Of a stretch of DNA of 33,579 nt, positions 1 through 7,239 are shown in pieces. A program made the position numbers and the translations under genes. Under the pieces are notes generated by a model. That model made no database searches. It was not told the origin of the DNA and worked only from the letters and a program-made list of their open reading frames with translations. The DNA comes from Chloracidobacterium sp. UBA3360. GTDB lineage: Bacteria > Acidobacteriota > Blastocatellia > Pyrinomonadales > Pyrinomonadaceae. Within the stretch, counting starts at the first letter, position 1; every line of letters begins with the position of its first letter. The stretch spans positions 1 through 33,579 of the forward strand of contig DEQS01000041.1 of the NCBI GenBank assembly GCA_002360555.1, in the 5' to 3' direction.

Positions 1-1565
1 CCGCGGCCGGCCATGTTGGTCGCGATGGTGACGGCACCTTTGCGGCCCGCCTGAGCGATGATCTCGGCCTCTTGTTCGTGATATTTAGCGTTGAGGACCT
101 TGTGCGGAACGCCGATAGCTTTTAGCTTTTCAGCGACCAACTCAGAGTTTTCGACCGAAACGGTACCGACTAGAACGGGGCGGCCGAGTGCGTGCAGCTC
201 TTTGATCTCAGCGACAGTCGCGTCCCATTTTTCGGGCAGCGTGCGATAGATCATGTCCGACGAATCGACGCGGATCATCGGCTGATTTGTCGGGATCATC
301 ACGGTGTCGAGGCCATAGACGGTGTTAAATTCCTCGGCCTCGGTCTCGGCTGTACCGGTCATGCCGCCGAGCTTTTCATACATTCGGAAATAATTCTGCA
401 GCGTGATCGTTGCGAGGGTCTGATTTTCCTTTTCGATCTTAACGCCTTCTTTTGCTTCGACCGCTTGGTGCAGTCCGTCCGACCAACGCCGGCCCTGCAT
501 CAGACGGCCGGTGAAATCGTCAACGATGATGACCTCGCCGTCCTGGACGACATAATGGTGATCGCGTTTATAGAGCGTGTGGGCCTTGAGCGCCTGTTCG
601 ACGCAGTGGAGCAGGTCCATGTTTGCCGGGTCGTAGAGGTTTGACACGCCAAGCAGCTTTTCGGCCTTGGTGACACCGGCTTCGGTCATTACGGACGAGT
701 GATTTTTCTCATCGAGCAGGTAATCGCCGGTCGTGACCTTGGTCTCCTCGTCCTTGTGGCCGAGCTCGAGCTGCGGGATTATCTGATTGGCGGTGTAGTA
801 TTTGTCGGTCGCCTCGTCGGTCGCGCCCGAGATGATGAGCGGCGTACGGGCTTCGTCAATGAGGATCGAATCGACTTCGTCAATGATCGCGAAATAGTGA
901 TCCGGCTGGACGAGCGACTCAACGTCAAACTTCATATTATCCCGCAGATAATCAAAGCCAAATTCATTGTTCGTACCGTACGTGATCGAGCACGCGTAGG
1001 CATCTTTGCGTTCGACGTCGTCCATATCGTTTTGGATACAGCCGACGGTCAGCCCGAGAAATGTGTGAATTTTGCCCATCCATTCCGCGTCACGCGAAGC
1101 GAGATAATCGTTGACGGTTACGACATGGACACCGCGGCCCGTGAGGCCGTTTAGATACGACGGCAGGGTCGCGACGAGCGTTTTACCTTCGCCGGTGCGC
1201 ATCTCGGCGATACGGCCCTGGTGCAAAGCGACGCCGCCGATCATCTGAACGTCAAAATGACGCATGCCGGTAACGCGACGCGAGCCTTCGCGAACGGTCG
1301 CAAAAGCTTCGGGCAGTATCTCGGCAAGCACCGCCTGCTCGGCCTTTCGACGGTCTTCTTTATCCTCAATGCCCTCGAGAGCATTGGCGATCATCGCCTG
1401 AAACTTAGGCGTCTGTGCCTGTAATTCGGCGTCGGTGAGCTTTTCGATTGCCGGTTCCCAGGCATTGATCTGGGCAATGATCGGTTTGACGTTCTTCAAA
1501 AAGACGTCGCTCGACGAGCCAAAAATTTTCTTAACTAATTTATCTGCAAAACTATTAACAGCCAT
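1..1565 (-). CDS. secA: Protein translocase ATPase SecA (5' part; 3' end beyond the window)
   Basis: SecA is the cytoplasmic ATPase motor that pushes unfolded preproteins through SecYEG. The minus strand from 1565 encodes about 521 residues and runs off the left edge. Visible marks are the Walker A motif MRTGEGKT (residues 122-129), the TYGTNNEFGFDYLRDN stretch (about 195-210), the Walker B region DEVDSILIDEART (about 229-241), and, at the edge, AGRKGAVTIATNMAGR of the second nucleotide-binding fold. The usual length is about 850-1000 residues, so the scaffold, wing and C-terminal tail are missing only because of the cut. The ATG at 1565 follows an AAGGA ribosome site at good spacing. Two unrelated genes lie upstream in the same direction, separated by a palindromic repeat. 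The identification is secure. Confidence 0.97.
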   Translation of the reverse strand, partial: MAVNSFADKLVKKIFGSSSDVFLKNVKPIIAQINAWEPAIEKLTDAELQAQTPKFQAMIANALEGIEDKEDRRKAEQAVLAEILPEAFATVREGSRRVTGMRHFDVQMIGGVALHQGRIAEMRTGEGKTLVATLPSYLNGLTGRGVHVVTVNDYLASRDAEWMGKIHTFLGLTVGCIQNDMDDVERKDAYACSITYGTNNEFGFDYLRDNMKFDVESLVQPDHYFAIIDEVDSILIDEARTPLIISGATDEATDKYYTANQIIPQLELGHKDEETKVTTGDYLLDEKNHSSVMTEAGVTKAEKLLGVSNLYDPANMDLLHCVEQALKAHTLYKRDHHYVVQDGEVIIVDDFTGRLMQGRRWSDGLHQAVEAKEGVKIEKENQTLATITLQNYFRMYEKLGGMTGTAETEAEEFNTVYGLDTVMIPTNQPMIRVDSSDMIYRTLPEKWDATVAEIKELHALGRPVLVGTVSVENSELVAEKLKAIGVPHKVLNAKYHEQEAEIIAQAGRKGAVTIATNMAGR

Positions 1566-1580
1566 GATTTTTCCTTGTTT

Positions 1581-1639
1581 GGAGTCCCGGCTTTAGCCGG
1601 CTTTTGGACCGCGCAGAGGCCGCCTAAAGGCGGTACTCC
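1581..1639. repeat. Composite double-hairpin repeat upstream of secA
   Basis: Two perfect 14-nt hairpins, CCGGCTTTAGCCGG (1587-1600) and CCGCCTAAAGGCGG (1620-1633), are enclosed by an outer inverted pair GGAGT (1581-1585) / ACTCC (1635-1639). It lies in the secA leader on the minus strand, 16 bases before the start codon. The architecture resembles REP/BIME-like extragenic palindromes. Copy number in the genome cannot be judged from this window. A role as a secA leader structure is possible. Confidence 0.7.
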
Positions 1640-1694
1640 GAGCGCTTGAATGGCGAGTTAAATTGGAAAGATCAAAATATCGATCCGCTCGCCG

Positions 1695-2150
1695 CTACTT
1701 TGCGTCTGATGCAAGCAGCGGGTCGAGTGAGCCGCGGGGGAAATTAGTGAGAGTCAGTATCTGATCGAGTCTAAAGCCGATCTTTCGATCGACTGAGGTC
1801 GCGATAGGCGAAACTTTAGCCGCCGCGATTTTGACAAACTGAACCGGTGACGATGTTGCTGCAAAGGTATGCAGCGAACCAGAGGTTTGAAATTTAGCAA
1901 GAAATTTCCTGACCGAATTGGAGACGTGATCGTTGGTCTGGGGCGAAGGTTTGTCAGTTTCGATCGACGATGCCTGATCCGGTTTGTTGTCGAGATCGTC
2001 GACCATCTCGATCTCGTCCCGCAGGTCAAACTGTTTTGCAGTCGCAGCATTCGCCAAAACCTGCGGAGTCGCGCCGGCCAGCACCAGGCCGAGGTACACG
2101 CCGAGTGTCGCTAATAGCAGGATCGAGTTTTGGCTTTTACGTGTGGTCAA
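1695..2150 (-). CDS. Hypothetical secreted or membrane-anchored protein
   Basis: I do not recognise the family. The 151-residue product has a short basic N-terminus and a hydrophobic segment (about residues 9-33, SILLLATLGVYLGLVLAG core) that reads as a signal peptide or anchor. An acidic, Asp/Glu-rich stretch and a basic/hydrophobic C-terminal half follow. The start is the TTG at 2150, 3 bases after the stop of the upstream gene, which suggests translational coupling. No strong Shine-Dalgarno is visible, and a start inside the coding frame would lose the hydrophobic segment. It lies between a TM protein and secA on the same strand, so an envelope role is plausible but unproven. Confidence 0.6.
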   Translation of the reverse strand: MTTRKSQNSILLLATLGVYLGLVLAGATPQVLANAATAKQFDLRDEIEMVDDLDNKPDQASSIETDKPSPQTNDHVSNSVRKFLAKFQTSGSLHTFAATSSPVQFVKIAAAKVSPIATSVDRKIGFRLDQILTLTNFPRGSLDPLLASDAK

Positions 2151-2153
2151 ATC

Positions 2154-3470
2154 TTATTTTAATGCGGCAGTGTTGTTTGCTAGTCCGCCGACGGAGTTGC
2201 CGTTTTGCTGCTTTGGCGCTGCTTTTTGCTCGGCCAGCTTACGTTGGATCATCGGCAGAGCGATGGTTTTTGGCACGAGGAACTTGATAACGATCTTTTT
2301 ACCGATCGCCTCGACCTTGGCATTTTCAAGCAGGACGAGATCGTCCTTGTCATTCTGATCTGCTCCCTCACCACTCTTTGCCTTTTTCGCGATCGACATC
2401 GCCAGGCTCAGGGCACTGCTTATTGAGCGTGCACGTGTTTCGCTTTCCATTTCGGACTGGACCAGAGCCGAGATATTTGCTTCGTCCTGCTGCAGCATCA
2501 AGCTAAAATCCTTGCCGCTTATGTCCTTTAGATATTGCAGATAGCCGCTGTCGTTGATCGCCTCGATCGCTTCTTTTACGACATCGACCATCTTTTGGTC
2601 TTCGCTTGCGACTTGTCCCCATTTGAACGATTTCGGGTCGAGCTTACCCTCTTTTGTAAGCTTTCCTGAGGCGTTGACGACAAATGCGGAATCGAGCCGG
2701 ACCTGTTTTTTGTCGAGCAGATCGTTGACGTTATTGGCAAGGTCGACGAATGGACGCTTGTTGATATCAGGCTTGGCCGGATCGGTCGGGTCAACTTTTG
2801 GGTTATTTCCCGCGGTCGTACTGTCGTCAGGAGTTGGAGTCGCCTTTGGCTGACGCGGTTTGCGCGGCTTGTCGTTCGAACCGGTCGTGCCGCCGCCGCC
2901 CAACGTCGGCAATTCTCCGTCGATGACGTCGTTGTTTGTCTTAGGGATGTTCGGTTTTGTGTCAAGCAAGCTGTTGCCGCTGGTCGCTGGCGGTGTGTAA
3001 GGTATGCCCGGAGGGAAACTGCTGTTGTTAAACATCGGATCGTTTGCCTGCTGCTGGATCATGGCAAATTCGTCCGCGTTTGCGATCTGAAAATAGCCCT
3101 CAGGGTATGAAAGCGGCGGCGCGGTGCCGCTGACATCGACAAATGTGATATCGGCATCGCCAAGATCAGTTTTTTCGTACACCTTGTCAACGTAATCACG
3201 GTCGGTGCCAAATAGCATCGTACCGACATACACGACATCGAGAGCCTCACAGACGCGTCCGACCAGCGGGCTGTCGCAGCCCTTCATCGTCAGCAGGGAG
3301 GTTTGTGCAAAAACAAGCAGCGCCAGCAGGTTACCGGCCGCCGCGATCGCAAGGATCTTGTAGATGCGCGGGCCAAACTCCCAAGTTTTGATCTCGTACG
3401 TATGAAACAGATCGCCCTCGCTCGTAGGGGCGGCAACCGGTTCTGTATCGTATATTGACTGCTCGAACAT
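2154..3470 (-). CDS. Hypothetical single-pass membrane protein with Pro/Thr-rich linker (TonB-like layout)
   Basis: About 438 residues. A short cytoplasmic N-terminus is followed by one hydrophobic helix (around IYKILAIAAAGNLLALLVFA), then a region with VFVxTMLFGTDRDYVDK-like conserved-looking sequence. Next come a long low-complexity linker rich in Pro, Thr, Asn and Lys (KPRKPRQPKATPTPDD) and a C-terminal globular part with helical and charged segments. This order resembles TonB/TolA-type envelope proteins, but no TonB C-terminal motif is recognisable, so the name is left open. The ATG at 3470 is preferred. A GTG at 3533 would add 21 basic residues, and neither start has a strong ribosome site. 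It ends 3 bases before the next minus-strand gene, forming a likely two-gene unit ahead of secA. Confidence 0.75.
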   Translation of the reverse strand: MFEQSIYDTEPVAAPTSEGDLFHTYEIKTWEFGPRIYKILAIAAAGNLLALLVFAQTSLLTMKGCDSPLVGRVCEALDVVYVGTMLFGTDRDYVDKVYEKTDLGDADITFVDVSGTAPPLSYPEGYFQIANADEFAMIQQQANDPMFNNSSFPPGIPYTPPATSGNSLLDTKPNIPKTNNDVIDGELPTLGGGGTTGSNDKPRKPRQPKATPTPDDSTTAGNNPKVDPTDPAKPDINKRPFVDLANNVNDLLDKKQVRLDSAFVVNASGKLTKEGKLDPKSFKWGQVASEDQKMVDVVKEAIEAINDSGYLQYLKDISGKDFSLMLQQDEANISALVQSEMESETRARSISSALSLAMSIAKKAKSGEGADQNDKDDLVLLENAKVEAIGKKIVIKFLVPKTIALPMIQRKLAEQKAAPKQQNGNSVGGLANNTAALK

Positions 3471-3630
3471 AAGGCTTAAGTATAAATATCGCGTTAGTCT
3501 CAAAAAGCTAGCTGCCGATTTAGACGCCCGCACCCTGCAAAATGTTGCAAGGCAATTGAGTATATTACCATTTTCAACCGTCGATTGGAAGGATTAGACT
3601 TATCCCCCGCAAACCTCTAAGATTGGGCAC

Positions 3631-4494
3631 ATGGCCCGCTCAGGTGACCGAAACCGCTCTGCAAATAAACGCAAGCGGCACTTCGGTGAACGAAAAGATA
3701 AACGCTTTGTTGCACGCGAAAGTTCCGCTCCGCGCGTCGTGGTGCAGCAGACTCCGCGACAGCTAAAGGCGATCGAGCGCCTGCTGTCAGGCATCGGCGT
3801 TCCCGAGCAAAAGCCTTTCAAACCGGATGCTTTCCAACTCGAAGCTCTCGCCGCGATCGAGACCGAAGATGTGCTCGTCACCGCACCGACCGGCAGCGGC
3901 AAAACGTGGATCGCCCGCGAAGAGATCCGCCGTCTGCTCGCCGTCGGCAAACGCATCTGGTACACAACGCCGCTAAAAGCTCTGACAAACTCAAAATACA
4001 CCGAGTTTTCGCTGGAATTCGGAGCCGAAAATGTTGGCATCCTGACCGGTGACCGCAAAGAAAACTCCGGTGCTTCGCTCGTCGTCGGGACAACGGAAAT
4101 TTACCGCAACCAGCTATTTGACGCTCTGCGTGAAGGCGATCAGGTCGAGACGGATTTTGTGATATTTGACGAGGCACACTATCTCGCCGACGAGGACCGC
4201 GGCCATGTGTGGGAAGAATCGATAATCCTCTCGCCGCCGCGAATCCGAATGTTGCTGCTCTCGGCGACGGTCGGGCGTGCAGAGGAATTTGCGGCGTGGA
4301 TCAGCGAGGTTCGCGGGACGAAAGTGCGTGTCGTCAAAGCCGGCCCGCGTCCGGTTGAGCTGCGTGCCGCTTATTTGTCGCACGATATGCAGCTATTTCC
4401 GCTCCTTGGCGACGACGGCACGTACAATCGCGATCTGGATCAGTTTGCTAGGCAACGGCAAAGTTCTGGTGGTTTCCGCCGCAGACGAAAATAA
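3631..4494 (+). CDS. Truncated Ski2-like DEAD/DEAH helicase (first RecA domain only)
   Basis: The 287-residue product has a basic N-terminal tail and helicase motifs in order: Q-type FQLEAL, motif I APTGSGKTW (about residues 83-91), Ia TTPLKAL, Ib GTTE, motif II DEAH and motif III SAT. It then stops in a basic linker (SSGGFRRRRK) before any second RecA domain (motifs IV-VI) appears. Relatives in the Ski2/DOB1-like group are usually two to three times longer, and no remaining helicase sequence occurs downstream in any frame before the next gene. Seven bases after the stop begins a word-hairpin repeat (4502-4575). A one-domain helicase would not be expected to unwind nucleic acid, so this is probably a decayed gene, though the reading frame is clean. 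No clear Shine-Dalgarno precedes the ATG. Confidence 0.8.
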   Translation: MARSGDRNRSANKRKRHFGERKDKRFVARESSAPRVVVQQTPRQLKAIERLLSGIGVPEQKPFKPDAFQLEALAAIETEDVLVTAPTGSGKTWIAREEIRRLLAVGKRIWYTTPLKALTNSKYTEFSLEFGAENVGILTGDRKENSGASLVVGTTEIYRNQLFDALREGDQVETDFVIFDEAHYLADEDRGHVWEESIILSPPRIRMLLLSATVGRAEEFAAWISEVRGTKVRVVKAGPRPVELRAAYLSHDMQLFPLLGDDGTYNRDLDQFARQRQSSGGFRRRRK

Positions 4495-4501
4495 GAATTC
4501 A

Positions 4502-4575
4502 TCCACAGATGCACACAGATAAACACCGATAAAGAACTACTTCCTTATCGGTGTCCATCTGTGTTTATCTGTGGA
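4502..4575. repeat. Word-hairpin repeat, CACAGAT/CACCGAT type
   Basis: Left arm (4502-4532) has three 10-nt units ending in ACAGAT, ACAGAT and ACCGAT. The right arm (4545-4575) is its inverted copy. Read in the same sense, the arms match at every word base and differ only at the dinucleotide spacers (GC/AA against AA/GG). The loop is about 12 nt. It lies between the truncated helicase and a convergent gene, so it could end transcripts from both sides. Confidence 0.85.
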
Positions 4576-4591
4576 GAAATCTTCTTCGGTT

Positions 4592-5641
4592 CTATTTAAT
4601 GCTTGCGACTAAAATATCAATATCAGCCTGCGGCACGAGCAGATCGAGCGTTACTTCGTTTGCACGGCTGGCGATCTTGGCGTTTTTGATCATTCGCGAA
4701 TAGACCTGTTGGTCGCTGCGTTTTGAGCCGCCGAGAATGGCGCCGCCGAGCATCTTGAGTCCGTCGAGCATTTCTTTCAGGCTCTGCGCCTGATCTGCCT
4801 TTGCAGTGCGGGCCATTACTTGCAGGTTTGTACCGGACGCAGCAACATCGAGCGAACCCGCCATTACCTGTATCGAATTAATATTGTTGCCGATCTCGTC
4901 ATTATCGAGCGGCAACAGGGCAGACATTCCGCCCGGAATGCGGGTCGCGAAGCTCATCACAGCCGTTTCTTTTTGTGAAAGCAGCGAGGTCAGATCTGCC
5001 GAAGCGTGTGTTTTACCCTCAAGCGTTTCACGAACGCGGGGCAAGGTGCCGATGGCGAGTGTATTCGCGTCGATCGAGGTGACGGCGATCTCTTTTGACA
5101 GGCCTTTCAGAGCGTCGTCGATCATACCGCCGACCTTTGAGGTCGTTGGTTTTGTGGATTTTTGAACAACATCCTTTAGGGCAAAAACATACACCGTCCG
5201 TTCGCCGATCTTTTCTTCGCGATAGGTGCCTTTCGACGCAAGCTTTGCGACCGCGACGAGGGCTCCGGCATTGATATCGCCGCCGGCGATGAGGATGGGT
5301 TCGTAATCCGTTTCTTTTGCCGAGATCTGCTTGAACGCAACGCCGACGGCGACCTGATCAAATTTACGTAGGTCAATGCCTGTGCGATTTTCCATCTCGT
5401 TGATCTTTGCCATTATCTCGCCGAGCATCGGCTGATTGGCCGACAAAACACGCGGCAGAGCGTCATCAAGAAAGCGTTTTGCGTCAAAAACCGCAACGCC
5501 GTCGGATGCCGGCAGCAAGGTTACGAGACGACTCGTCTGACGCTTTTTGGCTTTATTCTTACGAGTGTCAACAGCAGCAAAAGCCAGTGTATTAACCAGC
5601 AAAACTGCGACAACTGCGGCGGCGATGGATCTGATCTTCAT
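4592..5641 (-). CDS. Hypothetical secreted protein, about 350 residues
   Basis: I recognise no named domain. Residues 1-23 form a clear Sec signal peptide (basic start, hydrophobic core AAAVVAVLLVNTLA, cleavage near AFA-AVD). A basic stretch (RKNKAKKRQ) follows, then a mixed alpha/beta protein with repeated short hydrophobic strands and the motif LPASDGVAVFDAKRF. The general shape recalls secreted acidobacterial proteins of the DUF3352 sort, in which substrate-free domains repeat, but this is only an impression. The ATG at 5641 has a GAGGT ribosome site 7 bases upstream. It is apparently monocistronic, and its 3' end faces the truncated helicase across the hairpin repeat at 4502-4575. Confidence 0.8.
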   Translation of the reverse strand: MKIRSIAAAVVAVLLVNTLAFAAVDTRKNKAKKRQTSRLVTLLPASDGVAVFDAKRFLDDALPRVLSANQPMLGEIMAKINEMENRTGIDLRKFDQVAVGVAFKQISAKETDYEPILIAGGDINAGALVAVAKLASKGTYREEKIGERTVYVFALKDVVQKSTKPTTSKVGGMIDDALKGLSKEIAVTSIDANTLAIGTLPRVRETLEGKTHASADLTSLLSQKETAVMSFATRIPGGMSALLPLDNDEIGNNINSIQVMAGSLDVAASGTNLQVMARTAKADQAQSLKEMLDGLKMLGGAILGGSKRSDQQVYSRMIKNAKIASRANEVTLDLLVPQADIDILVASIK

Positions 5642-5727
5642 GTATTTACCTCAACAAAAATTCTAGTTGGTATCCTAACGATAACAGATGCACGATTGTT
5701 CGGGAATAGTTTGCTGAAAAAGTATTT

Positions 5728-5803
5728 GCCACCGATAGCACAGATAAGACAGATAAGAACTTGACTGAGTATTGATCGGTTTTATCCGCGAGATCGGTGG
5801 CTA
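5728..5803. repeat. Word-hairpin repeat, 9-nt CACCGAT/CACAGAT type
   Basis: Left arm reads GCCACCGAT, then AGCACAGAT, then AAGACAGAT. The right arm, read on the opposite strand, reads TAGCCACCGAT, CTCGCGGAT, AAAACCGAT. The 9-nt word phase is kept, while several word bases have diverged between the arms. The right arm contains the stop codon of the minus-strand methyltransferase gene (5801-5803). Confidence 0.75.
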
Positions 5804-6358
5804 ATTTTCTTTTTTCACAACCTCAAACTCGAACTGCAGCTCTTTTCCGCGAAAGATATAGCTCAGATACTGCTCCCAAAATTTACGCGTAAAACGCATC
5901 CCAGGCCATCTTGTGTCGAGATTTACAAAAAATTCGATGCCGAGAGCTTTCCATAGGTTTAATAGTGAAACATAACACCGCACAGGTTTTAGCTGAACCT
6001 CGGTATAAAAATCAAAAACCTCGCGCCCGGCGATAAAGGTATTAAACGTGTACGAATTGATATGGTTGCGGTGCGTCGGGTCGTTGGGCCAGTCGGGGTT
6101 TGTGTAGTGCGGACAAAGCAGTTTTATCCGTCCGCCATGCCGAGTGACGCGGTACAGTTCGCCGATAAATCCCATCACATCAGGCACATGCTCGACGACG
6201 TGATTCGAGACCACGAGGTCAAATTCGTTATCAGCAAACGGGTAGGGCAGCTCGCCAAGATCGTGGATGAAATCAGCATTAGTGCGCGGGTTATTATCAA
6301 GCCCGATCGCACCGTCAGTTTTATTGGCCCCACAGCCGACATCCAGGATCTTGGTCAT
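5801..6358 (-). CDS. Class I SAM-dependent methyltransferase (Methyltransf_11 type)
   Basis: The 185-residue protein begins directly with motif I, ILDVGCGAN (about residues 4-12), which binds S-adenosylmethionine. GLDNNP is the acidic-loop strand and FDLVVSNHVVEHVPD is the motif IV/post-region. A 'GGRIKLLCPHYTNP' segment is the fifth strand. It is compact compared with the usual 220-260 residues because there is almost no N-terminal helix before motif I, so an upstream start is possible, but none with a ribosome site is visible. The HVVEHVPD sequence is typical of small-molecule or sugar/lipid methyltransferases. The substrate cannot be told from context. Its stop codon lies inside a repeat arm. 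Confidence 0.85.
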   Translation of the reverse strand: MTKILDVGCGANKTDGAIGLDNNPRTNADFIHDLGELPYPFADNEFDLVVSNHVVEHVPDVMGFIGELYRVTRHGGRIKLLCPHYTNPDWPNDPTHRNHINSYTFNTFIAGREVFDFYTEVQLKPVRCYVSLLNLWKALGIEFFVNLDTRWPGMRFTRKFWEQYLSYIFRGKELQFEFEVVKKEN

Positions 6359-6374
6359 TGGTTATCAAAATAAC

Positions 6375-6513
6375 AAGAATAGAACACGGATGAAAGCGGA
6401 TTTGACGGATTCACGCGGACAAAACCAAGCTCGAGGCATTTGTAGCTCCAATATATTTATTATTCAGATCCGTGTAAATCCGCTTTATCCGTTAAATCCG
6501 CGTTCTATTTCTT
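6375..6513. repeat. Word-hairpin repeat, GCGGAT/ACGGAT type, long loop
   Basis: Left arm 6375-6419 and right arm 6466-6513 are inverted copies starting AAGAATAGAACRCGGAT and continuing with GCGGAT/ACGGAT words at 8-11 nt spacing. About 46 nt of unrelated sequence forms the loop. The right arm supplies the last codons and TAG stop (6505-6507) of the minus-strand glycosylase. The left arm lies just upstream of the methyltransferase start at 6358. Confidence 0.75.
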
Positions 6514-7131
6514 CCGCTCCGACAGATAAAAATGCCATAGCAGCCTCGCCGCTACCGACCTAAAAGGTTTCCATTTCTCTGCCATCACGATAAATTCATC
6601 AGAACCCGGACGCTTAACCGCTCCCGTCAATTTCTGATAAGCCGCATGGAGAGCGATGTCTCCGCGCGGCATTACGTCCGGCCGCAGCATCGCCATCAGC
6701 AGATAAACATCGCTGGTCCATTCGCCAACACCTTTTAGCTTGATAAGCTCGGCCTTGACCTCAGCGTCAGGCAATATGTGCAGGCTGTCGAGGTCGATGT
6801 GTTTGTTGATTATCGCTTCGGATAGGTGACGGGCGTAGGCGGTTTTTTGACGGCTAAAACCGATGGTTTTGAGCTCAGCGTCGTTGACCGCAAGTAAATT
6901 TACCGGCGTAACATCGCCGATGTGTGCCGCGAGTTTGTCAAAACAAGCCTTCGCCGACGCGAGCGACACTTGCTGTTCAAGGATTATATTGAGCAACGTC
7001 CCAAACCCCGTAGGGCGATCCCACAACGGCGGCGGGCCGTAAGTGTTGTAAACAAACGCCATCTCTTCATGTTCTTGCGAGAGTTTTTCGCAGGCACGCT
7101 TGATCTGACGGTCGTCCAGAGGCTTTATCAT
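6505..7131 (-). CDS. DNA-3-methyladenine glycosylase II-like (HhH-GPD family)
   Basis: This enzyme family removes alkylated bases such as 3-methyladenine from DNA to start base-excision repair. The 208-residue protein shows FGTLLNIILEQQVS (about 43-56), the helix-hairpin-helix LKGVGEWTSDVYL (132-144) that grips the DNA backbone, and PRGDIAL with the catalytic aspartate at 158. It lacks the N-terminal TATA-like domain of E. coli AlkA (282 residues) and matches the shorter bacterial form. There is no Cys cluster for a 4Fe-4S, which argues against MutY/Nth. It is divergent from the HEAT-like gene. The last few residues (SERKK) and the stop are written in a repeat arm. Confidence 0.9.
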   Translation of the reverse strand: MIKPLDDRQIKRACEKLSQEHEEMAFVYNTYGPPPLWDRPTGFGTLLNIILEQQVSLASAKACFDKLAAHIGDVTPVNLLAVNDAELKTIGFSRQKTAYARHLSEAIINKHIDLDSLHILPDAEVKAELIKLKGVGEWTSDVYLLMAMLRPDVMPRGDIALHAAYQKLTGAVKRPGSDEFIVMAEKWKPFRSVAARLLWHFYLSERKK

Positions 7132-7146
7132 TTATTTTTGCGATGT

Positions 7147-7195
7147 TTGGTCCACCCTGGTCCACCTTGGTCCACTTGGTCCGGACCGGACCAAG
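7147..7195. repeat. GGTCC word repeat with perfect terminal hairpin
   Basis: The word TTGGTCCAC occurs four times with slight length changes, ending in the perfect inverted pair CTTGGTCCG (7175-7183) / CGGACCAAG (7187-7195) with a GAC loop. It occupies the divergent space between the glycosylase start (7131) and the HEAT-like start (7240), where promoters for both should lie. The layout of tandem words closed by an inverted copy matches the other repeats of this window with a different word. Confidence 0.7.
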
Positions 7196-7239
7196 ATTTC
7201 CGCATTACGGCGTTTCAACTTATAATCTTGCCAATCAGT

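Noticed and set aside
192..1424. Three plus-strand open frames of 67-151 codons
   Set aside because: They lie antisense to secA, whose motifs are unmistakable on the minus strand; the plus-strand products have no domain or ribosome site.
4277..4522. Frameshifted continuation of the helicase in another frame
   Set aside because: The alternative frame over the end of the gene has no helicase motifs IV-VI, so a simple single frameshift does not rescue the second domain.
6922..7239. N-terminal extension of the HEAT-like frame
   Set aside because: It crosses the glycosylase gene antisense and the GGTCC repeat, so the start was set at 7240.
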